NCBI RefSeq assembly: GCF_014656195.1
Contig: NZ_BNBY01000001.1
Location: 298,667-361,357, forward strand
Source of the DNA: Kitasatospora xanthocidica
GTDB lineage: Bacteria; Actinomycetota; Actinomycetes; Streptomycetales; Streptomycetaceae
Length of the DNA stretch: 62,691 nucleotides
Direction of reading: 5' to 3'
Both the position numbers and the translations under genes were made by a program. This document shows positions 8,660-17,747 of this stretch, one piece after another (the first letter of the stretch is position 1; every line of letters begins with the position of its first letter). The notes beneath the pieces were generated by a model that worked only from the letters and a program-made list of their open reading frames with translations, made no database searches and was not told the DNA's origin.

Positions 8660-10117
8660 ATGCCGCCTGCTTCGTCATCCTCTTCTTCGGGCGCCCCCGC
8701 GTCCAAGGGTTTCCCCGCCACCGAGGGCCCCGCCGCCACCGCGGACCCCGCCGGGTCAGCGGCCGCCGGAACCGCCGTCCTGGACCCCGCCGAGCGCCCC
8801 GAGCGGGCCGAGGCGCCGCTGGTCCTGGACACCGAGCCGCCGCGCACGCTGCGCTTCCGGGACCACTTCGCGCTCTGGATGAACCTGGGCGTCAGCCTGA
8901 TCGGCTTCTCCACCGCCGCCACCGTGCTGGGCGCCCCCGGCAGCGAGCTCTCGCTGGCCGCCGCGGTGACCGCGATCGTGGTCGGTACGGCGGTCGGCAC
9001 CGCGATGCTCGGCGTGGCCGCGCTGATCGGCGCCCGGACCGGCGCCCCCGCGATGGCCAGCCTGCGCGGGCTGTTCGGCACCCGGCTGTCGTACCTGCCG
9101 ACGGTGCTGAACATCGTGCAGTGCGTCGGCTGGGGCGTGTTCGAGCTGCTGACGATCTCGGCGGGCGCCCAGACCGTCGCCCACACCACCGGCTACCGCT
9201 GGCTGTTCGTGCTGCTCGCGGGTGCGCTGACCACCGCGCTGACCATCTGGCCGCTGGGCTCGATCGCGGTGCTGCGCCGCTTCGTGGCCGGGGCGGTCGC
9301 CGTCGCGATGGTGTACCTCACCGTCCAGCTGGGCCGCCAGGGCGTGCCGGACCCGGGGGCCGGCAACTGGCACGGCTTCCTGGGCGCGACCGACGCGATG
9401 ATCGCGGTGTCGATCTCCTTCGTGCCGCTGGCCGCCGACTACACCCGGCACTCGCGCACCCCGCGCTCGGCGTTCTGGGGCAGCTTCTCCGGCTACACGA
9501 TCGCCCAGGTCTGGTGCTACGTGCTCGGCCTGATGGCGCTGCTGCAGTCCGGCGGCGACCCGAACAAGATCTTCGACTCCTTCCTCGGCGTCTGGGCCGG
9601 CTGGCTGTTCCTGCTGGTGCTGGTGGTGCGCGAGACCGACCAGTCCTTCGCCAACGTGTACTCGACCGCGATGTCGGTGCAGAACCTGCTGCCGAAGGTG
9701 GACCGCCGGGTGCTGAGCGGCGCGATCGGCCTGCTGACCACCGTGCTGGCGCTGCAGATCGACGAGTTCACCGACAGCTACTACAGCTTCCTCGGCCTGA
9801 TCGGCTCGGTGTTCGTGCCGCTGCTGGCGGTGCTGGCCGTGGACTTCTTCCTCGGCGCCGGGCGCCGTGGCTGGGACCTCTCCGAGGACGCGCCGTCCCG
9901 CTGGACGATGCTGCTGCCGTGGGTGCTGGGCTTCGCCGTCTACCAGTTCATCGCGCCGACCAAGGTGGCCGGCTGGTGGACGGACTTCTGGACCTCCGCC
10001 CAGGAGACCCTGCACTTCACCCCGCAGGAGTGGACCTCGGCCTCGCTGTTCGCCTTCCTGGTGCCGGCCCTGGCCACCTGGGCGCTCACCCCGCTCACCC
10101 GCCGCACCGCCCGCTGA
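8660..10117 (+). CDS. cytX: putative hydroxymethylpyrimidine transporter CytX, NCS1 family
   Basis: A 485-aa integral membrane permease with about 12 TM segments after a ~65-residue variable N-terminus. The NCS1 signature region (LGVSLIGFSTAATVLGAPGS) is near residues 75-95. The TPP riboswitch directly in front shows that the cargo belongs to thiamine supply, and CytX proteins are the NCS1 branch assigned to hydroxymethylpyrimidine uptake. No thi biosynthesis gene is linked here. Repression is expected when TPP is plentiful. Confidence 0.85.
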   Translation: MPPASSSSSSGAPASKGFPATEGPAATADPAGSAAAGTAVLDPAERPERAEAPLVLDTEPPRTLRFRDHFALWMNLGVSLIGFSTAATVLGAPGSELSLAAAVTAIVVGTAVGTAMLGVAALIGARTGAPAMASLRGLFGTRLSYLPTVLNIVQCVGWGVFELLTISAGAQTVAHTTGYRWLFVLLAGALTTALTIWPLGSIAVLRRFVAGAVAVAMVYLTVQLGRQGVPDPGAGNWHGFLGATDAMIAVSISFVPLAADYTRHSRTPRSAFWGSFSGYTIAQVWCYVLGLMALLQSGGDPNKIFDSFLGVWAGWLFLLVLVVRETDQSFANVYSTAMSVQNLLPKVDRRVLSGAIGLLTTVLALQIDEFTDSYYSFLGLIGSVFVPLLAVLAVDFFLGAGRRGWDLSEDAPSRWTMLLPWVLGFAVYQFIAPTKVAGWWTDFWTSAQETLHFTPQEWTSASLFAFLVPALATWALTPLTRRTAR

Positions 10118-10232
10118 CGGCACCGGACGGCCGTCCGCCGACACCGGACGGCCGCCCGGAGGGCCGCAGACGGCGCCGCAGGTTGGGACCGTCGTCGCCC
10201 CCGCTTCACCTGCGCCGCCTATCGTTGGCCCC

Positions 10233-11057
10233 GTGACCAGCCCAGACCTGTCCTCGGCGGTGGCGCGCACCGCGCCGCCCGTCCAGGTGATCGCCCACCG
10301 CGGTTCCTCCCACGCCCTGCCCGAACACACCCTCGCGGCCTACCGGCGCGCGCTCGACGAGGGCGCCGACGCGGTGGAGTGCGACGTCCGGGTGACCGCC
10401 GACGGCCACCTGGTCTGCGTGCACGACCGGCGGATCGGCCGGGTCTCCAACGGCCGCGGCACCGTCTCGGCGATGACGCTCGCCGAGCTGGAGGCGTACG
10501 ACTTCGGCGCCTGGAAGACCGGCCGCCCCAGCACCGACCCGGAGCTGCGCGGCGTGCTGCGGCTGGAGCGCCTGCTGGAGCTGGTGGTGGACTGCGGCCG
10601 CCCGGTGGACCTGGCGATCGAGACCAAGCACCCGGTGCGCTTCCGCGGCCTGGTGGAGTCCGAGCTGCTCCGGATGCTGGAGCGCTTCAAGATCGGCGCG
10701 GCCCGGCAGGGCGACCGCCCGTCCGCCCGGATCATGAGCTTCTCCTCGATCGCGCTGAACCGGGTGGCCGCCGCCGCGCCGGAGTACCGGCGGGTGTTCC
10801 TGTTCGAGCGGACGCTGCCGCTGCTCGGCAAGCTGCGCGAGGGCGCGCCGCTGCCGGGCGGGGCGCGGATCGCCGGGCCGGGCATCGACCTGGTGCGGGC
10901 CCGTCCGCAGCTGGTGACCCGGCTGCGCGAGCTGGGTCACGAGGTGCACGTGTGGACCGTGGACGAACCGGCCGACGTCGAGCTCTGCCTGGAACTCGGC
11001 GTTTCCGCGATCATCACCAACCGGCCCGCCGAGGTCCTGGCACAGCTCGGACGGTGA
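10233..11057 (+). CDS. glycerophosphodiester phosphodiesterase family protein
   Basis: A 274-aa GDPD TIM barrel, expected to hydrolyse glycerophosphodiesters to sn-glycerol 3-phosphate and an alcohol. Catalytic motifs are IAHRGSSHALPEHTL (His and Glu) near residue 20, DAVECDVRVTADGHLVCVHD (Glu, Asp, His) near 45-65, and IETKHP near 130. The GTG at 10233 has no Shine-Dalgarno; a TATCGT -10-like box about 7 nt upstream suggests a leaderless message. No signal peptide, so it is probably cytoplasmic. Confidence 0.85.
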   Translation: MTSPDLSSAVARTAPPVQVIAHRGSSHALPEHTLAAYRRALDEGADAVECDVRVTADGHLVCVHDRRIGRVSNGRGTVSAMTLAELEAYDFGAWKTGRPSTDPELRGVLRLERLLELVVDCGRPVDLAIETKHPVRFRGLVESELLRMLERFKIGAARQGDRPSARIMSFSSIALNRVAAAAPEYRRVFLFERTLPLLGKLREGAPLPGGARIAGPGIDLVRARPQLVTRLRELGHEVHVWTVDEPADVELCLELGVSAIITNRPAEVLAQLGR

Positions 11058-11300
11058 TCCGCCGACGCACCGGCGGCCGGGCCGGTGCGGACCGGCCGCC
11101 CTGGTCGGCGGTCAAACCTTCCGCGCTCGATATTGCCGGAATTCCTCTTCCCCCGGGCGACGGAGGGTGAGCACGGAATGACCTCGTGTCGACCTTCCGT
11201 AGCCACGCTCGAAATGGGCTCGCGGGATCGTCCGGTGTTCGTTTCCGACGCATTACCAAGGGGCATCTCTCCCTCGGCATACGCTGAAGGAGGTCCGGGG

Positions 11301-11885
11301 GTGGCGTTGATGGTGGCGCGTGAAGTGCCGACTTCATCGACCATGGCAGTGCCGCACGGCCCAGCGAGTGTCGGGGTCGCACGGCGCCGACTGCGTCGAG
11401 ATCTGGGTGACCGGCAGATACCCGAACCGGTCATCGACGATGCTGTACTGATCCTGTCCGAACTGTTGAGCAACGCCTGTCGGTACGCCCGTCCGCTCGG
11501 CCCGCTGCCGGCGCTCGGCCGCAGTGCCCGGGCCGAGGTGCTCGGTCAGGTGCTGGTCGGCGTCCCGTCCGGGGCGCAGCCCGCGCCGGAGGGCCGGGAG
11601 CACGGCGAGGACACCGGGCCGCCGGACGACGGCGTGCTGGTCCGCTGGCAGATGCACGCCGACGGCGTGCTCACCCTGGAGGTCACCGACGGCGGAGCGA
11701 CCACCCGGCCGCTGCCCGCCAGTCCCTCGCTGACCTCGGGCGGTGGCCGCGGCCTGAGCATCGTCGACCAGCTGGCCAGCGACTGGGGCGTGCGCGACGC
11801 GCCCGGCGAGGTGACGGTCTGGGCGGCGCTGCCCGCCCGCGCCCGCCACGCCCGGCGCACCGGGGGCGACGCCCGCAGCGCGTAG
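11301..11885 (+). CDS. ATP-binding protein, RsbW-like anti-sigma kinase family
   Basis: A 194-aa GHKL/HATPase_c protein of the type common in streptomycetes as anti-sigma or sensor-like factors. The N-box is ILSELLSNACRYARP near residue 60; later come EVTDGG and GGGRGLSIVDQLASDWG (G-boxes). A strong AAGGAGGT lies 6 nt before the GTG at 11301. An insertion between N and G boxes is Pro/Glu-rich. The gene ends with an amber TAG, after which the same frame stays open through a 21-bp repeat to the next gene. Partner sigma or antagonist is not in the window. Confidence 0.8.
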   Translation: MALMVAREVPTSSTMAVPHGPASVGVARRRLRRDLGDRQIPEPVIDDAVLILSELLSNACRYARPLGPLPALGRSARAEVLGQVLVGVPSGAQPAPEGREHGEDTGPPDDGVLVRWQMHADGVLTLEVTDGGATTRPLPASPSLTSGGGRGLSIVDQLASDWGVRDAPGEVTVWAALPARARHARRTGGDARSA

Positions 11886-11897
11886 GACGACACCCGC

Positions 11898-12008
11898 GGC
11901 GCCCAGGACGGCGTCCGCAACGCGCAGGACGGCGTCCGCAACGCGCAGGACGGCGTCCGCAACGCCCAGGACGGCGGCGGCGGCGCCCAGGACGGCGGCG
12001 GCGGCGCT
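11898..12008 (+). repeat. five in-frame copies of a 21-bp repeat after a stop codon
   Basis: CAGGACGG recurs at 11904, 11925, 11946, 11967 and 11988. In the frame of the preceding gene the units read as heptads NAQDGVR, then GAQDGGG. There is no further stop in that frame up to the ATG at 12129. Confidence 0.85.
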
Positions 12009-12128
12009 GCCCCCGGCGCGCGACACCCGCCCCGGCGCGTCGGCGCGCGCCGGGGGAAGCGCGGGTGCCTCGAGAACGTCAGTAGGCTTCCCGGGACACA
12101 GGACCACCGTTCCCGGGAGAGCCGCACC

Positions 12129-13112
12129 ATGGGCAAGAAGGCCGCCAAGAAGGCGCCGCAGCGTCAGTCCACCACCGCCGTCACGGGCGAGATCCCCGTG
12201 GTCGGGGCCCGCGAGGACTGCCCCTGCGGCTCGGGCCGCCGCTACAAGGCCTGCCACGGCCGCGAGGCCTCGCACGCGGTGCAGGAGCTGGTGCACCGCC
12301 CGTTCGAGGGCCTGCCGGGCGAGGCCGACTGGGTCGCGCTGCGCGAGCTGGTGCCGGCCGCCACGGTGCCGCTGACGCTGGCCGCCGGCGTGGTCGAGGG
12401 TGCCGAGGGCGAGGTCCCGTCGGTGACGCTGGCCACCGTGCTGCCGCTGGCCTGGCCGGCCCTGCGCCGCCAGGACGGCTCGATCCTGCTCGGCCTGCAG
12501 ACCCAGTCCTCCTCCGGCGACCTCAGCCGCGACCTCGCGGACGCCCTGGAGCTGGCCCTGGCCACCGAGCCGGGCACCCCGGTGCCGGCCCGCCGGACCG
12601 TCCCGGGCGGGCGCCGCCTGCAGGACCTGCTGGACACCACCGCCGCGTTCACGCCGGACGTGCACACCGGCTTCGAGTTCTGGCTGGAGGACGCCGAGAC
12701 CGCCACCGGCGAGGTCGCCGCCTCCCTGGAGCGCGCCAACGCCTCGGCCATCCCGACCGAGAAGCTGGGCAGCGTCGACGCCGCCTACTGGTGCGGCACC
12801 CCGGACAAGAACCACCTGCGCTGGGTGATGACCGTGCCCGAGGAGCAGCTGCTGGACGCGCTGGCCCGGCTGAACGCCGCCGGCGAGGCCTCGCTCGGCG
12901 CGGACACCCGCCTGGTCGGCTCGTTCCGCGCGCACGGCCTGACCGTCCCGGTGTGGGACCTGCCGCTCTCGATGACCGCCGCCGACTGCGAGAAGCCGGC
13001 CGCCGAGTTCGGCGAGCGGCTCGCCGCGGTGCTCGCCGAGCCGGCCCCGCTGACCGCCGAGGAGCGGCGCGCCCGCGCGAACCTGGTGAACCGTCAGGTC
13101 ACCTTGAACTAA
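12129..13112 (+). CDS. DUF5926 family protein with SEC-C zinc motif
   Basis: A 327-aa cytoplasmic protein. A basic N-terminus (GKKAAKKAPQRQ) is followed near residues 35-46 by a SEC-C-type metal motif, CPCGSGRRYKACHG, as found at the SecA C-terminus. The rest is the DUF5926 body with no catalytic motif I can name. The family is a streptomycete staple usually found beside a PP2C and a primase/polymerase-like gene, as here. Function unknown; the motif suggests Zn binding and perhaps ribosome or SecB-like partner contact. Confidence 0.8.
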   Translation: MGKKAAKKAPQRQSTTAVTGEIPVVGAREDCPCGSGRRYKACHGREASHAVQELVHRPFEGLPGEADWVALRELVPAATVPLTLAAGVVEGAEGEVPSVTLATVLPLAWPALRRQDGSILLGLQTQSSSGDLSRDLADALELALATEPGTPVPARRTVPGGRRLQDLLDTTAAFTPDVHTGFEFWLEDAETATGEVAASLERANASAIPTEKLGSVDAAYWCGTPDKNHLRWVMTVPEEQLLDALARLNAAGEASLGADTRLVGSFRAHGLTVPVWDLPLSMTAADCEKPAAEFGERLAAVLAEPAPLTAEERRARANLVNRQVTLN

Positions 13113-13191
13113 AGCGCGCAGGATCCACGTGATACGCGTCACATTGTCGCGGTGAACGCGCAATTTCCGGGCGTGGAGGGCGTCTTGGAAA

Positions 13192-13278
13192 TTGGCGCGG
13201 GCGCGGATCCTTGTTACTGTCTAAAGAGTCCGGCCGCTGGTGCATCCCCCGTCGCCAGCGGCCGGATCTTTTCTTTTT
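13192..13278 (+). ncRNA. candidate short RNA: promoter placed directly on a strong terminator
   Basis: A good sigma-70-type promoter (-35 TTGGCG 13192-13197, 17-nt spacer, -10 TACTGT 13215-13220) is followed, right at the expected start near 13227, by a perfect 12-bp hairpin (13229-13240/13255-13266, C-rich 14-nt loop) and a T-tract. The predicted RNA is about 50 nt and nearly all hairpin. It could simply be the DUF5926 terminator. Confidence 0.4.
13229..13278 (+). terminator. intrinsic terminator
   Basis: 12-bp perfect stem with CCAGCGG/CCGCTGG core and ATCTTTTCTTTTT tail. It ends transcription from the DUF5926 gene and separates it from the convergent primase/polymerase-like gene. Confidence 0.9.
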
Positions 13279-13350
13279 CCGGAGCGCCCCGGTGGTAGCC
13301 GTCCCGCGGGCCCCGGGAAGACCACTCGCTCCCAGGGCCCGCAGCCGCCC

Positions 13351-13986
13351 TCAGTACGCCGAGCGGCCGCTGTCCAGCCGGACCGTCGCCTCCACCAACT
13401 CGCCCAGCAGCGGCCCCACCTGCGGCAGCCAGACCCCGCCGCCCGCACCCGGTCGCGGCGCGAGCACCCAGCGCACCCGGCCGGCCGACCCGCCGGGCGG
13501 CAGCGGCAGGAAGCCGCCCGGCCCGTGGTAGCGCAACGAGCCAGGGACCCAAGGGAGTTGGGCGAGCATCTCGCCGAGCGCGTCCAGCGAGTAGGGCGCC
13601 ACCAGCAGCGCGTAGCGGCCGGGCATCGCCAGCACCGGGCCGAGCGGCAGCCGCAGCGCGCCGAGGTAGACCAGCGCCCGCGCCCCGGCCGCCGCGGGCA
13701 GGCTGACCGCCGAGACGGTGGAACCGGTGGCGGCCAGCACCGTCGCGTCCGGGCTCTGCCGCTCCCACCACCAGCGCACCATCCGGGCGTCCGTGGTGGC
13801 GGCCAGCAGCGAGGGGTCGTGCGGGTGCGCGCCGGGGACGCTGCAGTCCCGGTCGCCGCAGGAGCAGCGTCCGCCGCGCAGCACGGCGCTCGGCACCACG
13901 GGCCAGCGGTGGTCGACGGCGGCCCCCAGGGCCGCGGCCAGTCGGGCGGCACGCTCTTCGGACCGGTCCTTCGGGTTCTCACGCAT
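13351..13986 (-). CDS. bifunctional DNA primase/polymerase-like protein
   Basis: A 211-aa protein resembling the N-terminal prim-pol domain found in actinobacterial proteins. It has HRWPVVPSAVLRGGRCSCGDRDCSVPGAHPHDPSLLA (Cys/His cluster, residues ~28-65), then WWWERQSPDATVLAATG. The usual prim-pol is longer and fused to a helicase; this short form is the common stand-alone streptomycete version. The catalytic acidic triad is not obvious, so activity is doubtful. I used the ATG at 13986, with AAAGGA 9-10 nt upstream. Confidence 0.65.
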   Translation of the reverse strand: MRENPKDRSEERAARLAAALGAAVDHRWPVVPSAVLRGGRCSCGDRDCSVPGAHPHDPSLLAATTDARMVRWWWERQSPDATVLAATGSTVSAVSLPAAAGARALVYLGALRLPLGPVLAMPGRYALLVAPYSLDALGEMLAQLPWVPGSLRYHGPGGFLPLPPGGSAGRVRWVLAPRPGAGGGVWLPQVGPLLGELVEATVRLDSGRSAY

Positions 13987-14600
13987 GGCGCTCGTTCCTT
14001 TCCCTGACCGCTCGGTTCGCTCCACTCCGTCGGCGTCCGCCGGGACGATCCGCGCGGGTCCGCCGCGGCACGGCCCCGGAACGAACGGGGCGGGCGGCAA
14101 GGCGGACGGCGCGGCTACGGCGTGGAGCACGGTGCGGAGCACGACATGAGAAGGGCCGCGCAGTGGAACAGCCCTTGGAACGAGAATCCCGTATGCGACC
14201 GGATGGACGCCGCCCGGGCGCGCTTGGTTCCACCGTACGAGTGAGAGACGTCAGGCCGACCCGGCTCGCGGGCGGCAGGGGCATACGATCCGGACGGCCG
14301 CCCGGTCCGTCCCCACGGTTCTGCCCGCTCGCGGCTCGCTCCATGCCTCCCGGCCCTACCGGCGCGCGCACCGACCACGCACGCCCCCCGACCGGGTCGG
14401 GAGGGCCGTGGAACCGACCAGCGCGTCGTCCTGGATCTGGACATGCCCCGAATGGCCTGTGTAGAAGTGGTGGCATTGCTGTCGATCAATGACGAGTAGT
14501 AGCGAATCGAGGCGAAACACGCCCTTTGGCCGTGCTCGCTCCACATCGGCCGTACCTGGGGGTTCCGCATGGCACAGAGCACCGCGTCAGGAGTGGCGGC
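13987..14600. other. 614-bp divergent intergenic region
   Basis: Separates the prim-pol-like gene from the phosphatase gene. The left part is ordinary GC-rich DNA. The AT-richer 14430-14540 is the likely regulatory region and includes a short open frame, listed separately. Confidence 0.5.
14443..14499 (+). CDS. possible 18-codon leader ORF
   Basis: ATG to TAG encodes MPRMACVEVVALLSINDE. It lies about 100 nt before the PP2C start in an AT-rich patch with unusual codon use for this genome (GTA, GAA, TTG). No clear RBS. It may be a leader peptide or chance. Confidence 0.25.
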   Translation: MPRMACVEVVALLSINDE

Positions 14601-16052
14601 ATGACCGAGTCCCACCAGTCGACGGCTCTCCCGTCGACGACGACCGCCGAGCCGGGCGAACCCGGCTGCGCAGGCGGGCTCACCGTCCTCGACCCGCCGG
14701 GGCTCACCGGCCCCGCCGACACCCCGACCGGCCCGGCGGACGACCTCACGGCCCCCTCCACCGCCGTGCAGGACCGTTTGGCCGGACGCCTGTCCGATAT
14801 CACCAGCCTGCACGAGCACACCGAACGGCTCGCCCGGGCCCGCGGCCTCGACGCCACCCTCGACGCCGTCCTCGCCTCCGGCGCCGCCCTGCTCGGCGCC
14901 CGCCGCGGCGTCCTGGTCACCCGGCTGCCCGGCGGCGGCCCCGGCCAGCCGGTCGGCCTCGGCCTCGACCGCTCCAGCCTCGGCGCCCTGGAGACCGTCC
15001 CCACCGAGCAGAGCCTGCTCGCCCGGCTGCTCCGCGAACGCGACCGGCCCCGGCAACTGCACTCCCCCGACCTCGCCACCGACCCCGCCATCGGCGCCCG
15101 GCTGCGCGAACTCGCCGTCCACCTCGGCCTCGGCGGCGCCTTCGGCCTCCCCCTCGCCACCCCCGAGGAGGGCCCGCTCGCCGCCGCCGTCTGGTTCTAC
15201 GACGAGCCCGCCGAACCCGCCGAATGCCGGCGCGAACTCGCCCGCCACTACAGCGAGATCGCCGCCCCCCTGCTCGCCAAGCAGCTGGAGGCGGACCGGA
15301 CCCGGCGCACCACCGAGGCGCTGCGCCGCGGCCTGCTGCCCGACCGCCTCCCCCAGACCCCCGGCGTCCGGCTGGCCGCCCGGCTCGTCCCCGCCGGCCT
15401 CGACCGCTCCAGCGGCAGCGACTGGTACGACGCCATCCCGCTGCCCGACGGCACCGTCGGCATCACCGTCGGCTCCGTCTCCGGCGACGGCCCCGGCGCC
15501 GGCCCCGGCTCCGCCCCCGGCGCGGCCGCCGCGATGGGCCGGATCCGGGCCGCCCTGCGGGCCTACGCGGTACTGGAGGGCGAGGACCCGGTCTCCGTCC
15601 TCGGCGACCTGGAACTGCTGCTCAAGACCACCGAGCCGACCCGCAGCGCCACCGCCGTCTACGCCTGGCTCGAACCCGAGGAGCGCCGGGTCACCCTCGC
15701 CGGAGCCGGACACTGCCCGCCCGTCCTGGTCGGCCGCAACGGCGCCGAGTTCGTGGAGACCTCGCTCTCCGCCCCGCTCGGCATGCTCGCCTGCTGGGAA
15801 GCGCCCGGGGTCGAGTTCACCGCCGGACGCGGCGACACCCTGCTGCTCTACACCGAAGGCCTCGCCCGCCGCTGCGGCCCCACCCTGCACGCCGGACAGG
15901 CCAACCTCCGCCGGGCCGCCGCCGACGCCCCCCGCGACGTGCGGATCGACCCCGACCGGCTCTGCGCCCACCTGCTGGCCGTCTGCCCCGCCCCCGAGAC
16001 CGCGGCGACCGCCACCGACGACCTGATGCTGCTCGCGGCCCGCTTCGAGTAG
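14601..16052 (+). CDS. GAF-domain PP2C-type (SpoIIE-like) serine/threonine phosphatase
   Basis: A 483-aa protein: disordered residues 1-60, a GAF-like sensor at ~70-230, then a PPM/SpoIIE phosphatase at ~250-483. Motif 1 is SGSDWYDAI with Asp274 intact, and the end has YTEGL and TDDLMLLAARF. In the second metal motif, normally GDVSGHG, the sequence is GSVSGDG, so the Asp that bridges both metals is Ser292. AGGAG lies 8 nt before the ATG at 14601. Such proteins usually dephosphorylate anti-sigma antagonists; the substitution suggests weak, altered or no catalysis. Confidence 0.82.
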   Translation: MTESHQSTALPSTTTAEPGEPGCAGGLTVLDPPGLTGPADTPTGPADDLTAPSTAVQDRLAGRLSDITSLHEHTERLARARGLDATLDAVLASGAALLGARRGVLVTRLPGGGPGQPVGLGLDRSSLGALETVPTEQSLLARLLRERDRPRQLHSPDLATDPAIGARLRELAVHLGLGGAFGLPLATPEEGPLAAAVWFYDEPAEPAECRRELARHYSEIAAPLLAKQLEADRTRRTTEALRRGLLPDRLPQTPGVRLAARLVPAGLDRSSGSDWYDAIPLPDGTVGITVGSVSGDGPGAGPGSAPGAAAAMGRIRAALRAYAVLEGEDPVSVLGDLELLLKTTEPTRSATAVYAWLEPEERRVTLAGAGHCPPVLVGRNGAEFVETSLSAPLGMLACWEAPGVEFTAGRGDTLLLYTEGLARRCGPTLHAGQANLRRAAADAPRDVRIDPDRLCAHLLAVCPAPETAATATDDLMLLAARFE

Positions 16053-16178
16053 GCATACGAACCCCGCACCGGCGGGCGGCACGGCGTCCGTACCATGGGA
16101 CGCACGGCCGCCCGCGCGTTGTCGCGATCCGACACTCCCCCGAGGGGCGGCGGTACCACCCCCAAGGAGGCGTTGAAC

Positions 16179-17678
16179 GTGACCGAGGACCGCACCCCCG
16201 CGGTGGCCGAGAACCCCGAGGCCGAGGGCGGCGAGGAGCCGCAGAAGTTCAAGGGCCGCAAGAACGGTCTCTACGGCGAGATCTCCGACGAGCTGGCCGC
16301 CTCGATGAAGACCGGCTGGGCCGACACCGAGCTGCACGGCCTCGTCCCCGTCGCCCAGGCCCCCTACGCGGCCGAGCGCCGCGCCCGGCTGTCCGCCGCC
16401 TACCCCGGCGAGCGCCTCGTCGTCCCGGCCGGCAACCTGCGGGTGCGCGCCAACGACACCGACTACGCCTTCCGCGCCTCCAGCGAGTACGTGCACCTCA
16501 CCGGCGACCAGACCGAGGACGCCGTCCTCGTCGCCGAGCCGACCGGCGACGCCGGCCACGAGTTCACCCTCTACCTGCTGCCCCGCTCCGACCGCGAGAA
16601 CGGCGAGTTCTGGCTGGACGGCCACGGCGAGCTGTGGGTCGGCCGCCGGCACAGCCTGAGCGAGCAGGAGCAGCTGCTCGGCCTGCCCGCCCGCGACGTC
16701 CGCAAGGCCGCCGAGGAACTGGCCGCCGCGGCCGCCGACACCGCCGTGCCCACCCGCATCGTCCGCGGCTACGACGCCGGCCTGGAAGCCGCCCTCGCCG
16801 AGGTCCTCGACGCCGACCAGGACGCCGGGCTCAAGGAGTTCCTGAGCGGCCTGCGACTGGTCAAGGACGAGTGGGAGATCGGCGAACTGCGCGCCGCCTG
16901 CGACGCCACCGTCAAGGGCTTCACCGACGTGGTCCGCGAGCTCGGCCAGGCCGTCGCCACCTCGGAGCGCTGGATCGAGGGCACCTTCTGGCGCCGCGCC
17001 CGGGTCGAGGGCAACGACGTCGGCTACGGCACCATCGCCGCCGCCGGCCCGCACGCCACCACCCTCCACTGGGTCCGCAACGACGGCGACGTGCGCCCCG
17101 GCGAACTGCTGCTGCTCGACGCCGGCGTCGAGACCCACACCCTCTACACCGCCGACGTCACCCGCAGCCTGCCGATCGACGGCCGCTTCACCGACCTGCA
17201 GCGCAAGATCTACGACGCGGTGTACGACGCCCAGGAGGCCGGCATCGCCGCGGTCAAGCCCGGCGCCCGATTCCGCGACTTCCACGAGGCCTCCCAGCGG
17301 GTGCTCGCCGAGCGCCTGCTCGCCTGGGGCCTGCTGGACGCCTCCGCGTACGACGTCGAGAAGGTCCTGGAACTCGGCCTGCAGCGCCGCTGGACCCTGC
17401 ACGGCACCGGCCACATGCTCGGCCTGGACGTCCACGACTGCGCCCACTCGCGCCGCGAGGAGCACGTCGACGCCCTGCTCGTCCCCGGCATGGTGCTCAC
17501 CGTCGAGCCCGGCCTGTACTTCCAGCAGGACGACCTGACCGTGCCGGAGGAGTACCGCGGCATCGGCGTCCGCATCGAGGACGACATCCTGGTCACCGCC
17601 GACGGCAACGAGAACCTCTCGGCCGGCCTGCCCCGCCGCTCCGAGGACGTCGAGGCCTGGATGGCCTCCCTGGCCTGA
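16179..17678 (+). CDS. pepP: aminopeptidase P family protein (Xaa-Pro aminopeptidase)
   Basis: A 499-aa metallopeptidase that removes N-terminal residues preceding proline. An AMP_N domain covers ~45-190 and the M24 pita-bread domain ~225-485. Metal ligands are visible in LLDAGVE, YTADVTR, GTGHMLGLDVHD, LTVEPGLY and GVRIEDDIL. The GTG at 16179 follows AAGGAGG with 8-9 nt spacing; 28 further in-frame codons upstream lack support. Cytoplasmic, no signal peptide. Confidence 0.9.
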   Translation: MTEDRTPAVAENPEAEGGEEPQKFKGRKNGLYGEISDELAASMKTGWADTELHGLVPVAQAPYAAERRARLSAAYPGERLVVPAGNLRVRANDTDYAFRASSEYVHLTGDQTEDAVLVAEPTGDAGHEFTLYLLPRSDRENGEFWLDGHGELWVGRRHSLSEQEQLLGLPARDVRKAAEELAAAAADTAVPTRIVRGYDAGLEAALAEVLDADQDAGLKEFLSGLRLVKDEWEIGELRAACDATVKGFTDVVRELGQAVATSERWIEGTFWRRARVEGNDVGYGTIAAAGPHATTLHWVRNDGDVRPGELLLLDAGVETHTLYTADVTRSLPIDGRFTDLQRKIYDAVYDAQEAGIAAVKPGARFRDFHEASQRVLAERLLAWGLLDASAYDVEKVLELGLQRRWTLHGTGHMLGLDVHDCAHSRREEHVDALLVPGMVLTVEPGLYFQQDDLTVPEEYRGIGVRIEDDILVTADGNENLSAGLPRRSEDVEAWMASLA

Positions 17679-17701
17679 GCCGCACCCGCACCACGGTGAA
17701 G

Positions 17702-17733
17702 GGCCCGGCCCCCCGGCGACGGGAGGCCGGGCC
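17702..17733. terminator. bidirectional hairpin between convergent genes
   Basis: 9-bp perfect stem GGCCCGGCC/GGCCGGGCC between pepP (+) and the next gene (-). No T-tract, as is common in these genomes. Confidence 0.6.
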
Positions 17734-17747
17734 TCGCGCGTAGGGGG

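Noticed and set aside
14115..17465. 1116-codon minus-strand open frame
   Set aside because: Antisense to the PP2C and aminopeptidase genes; Gly/Val/Ala-rich with no domain.
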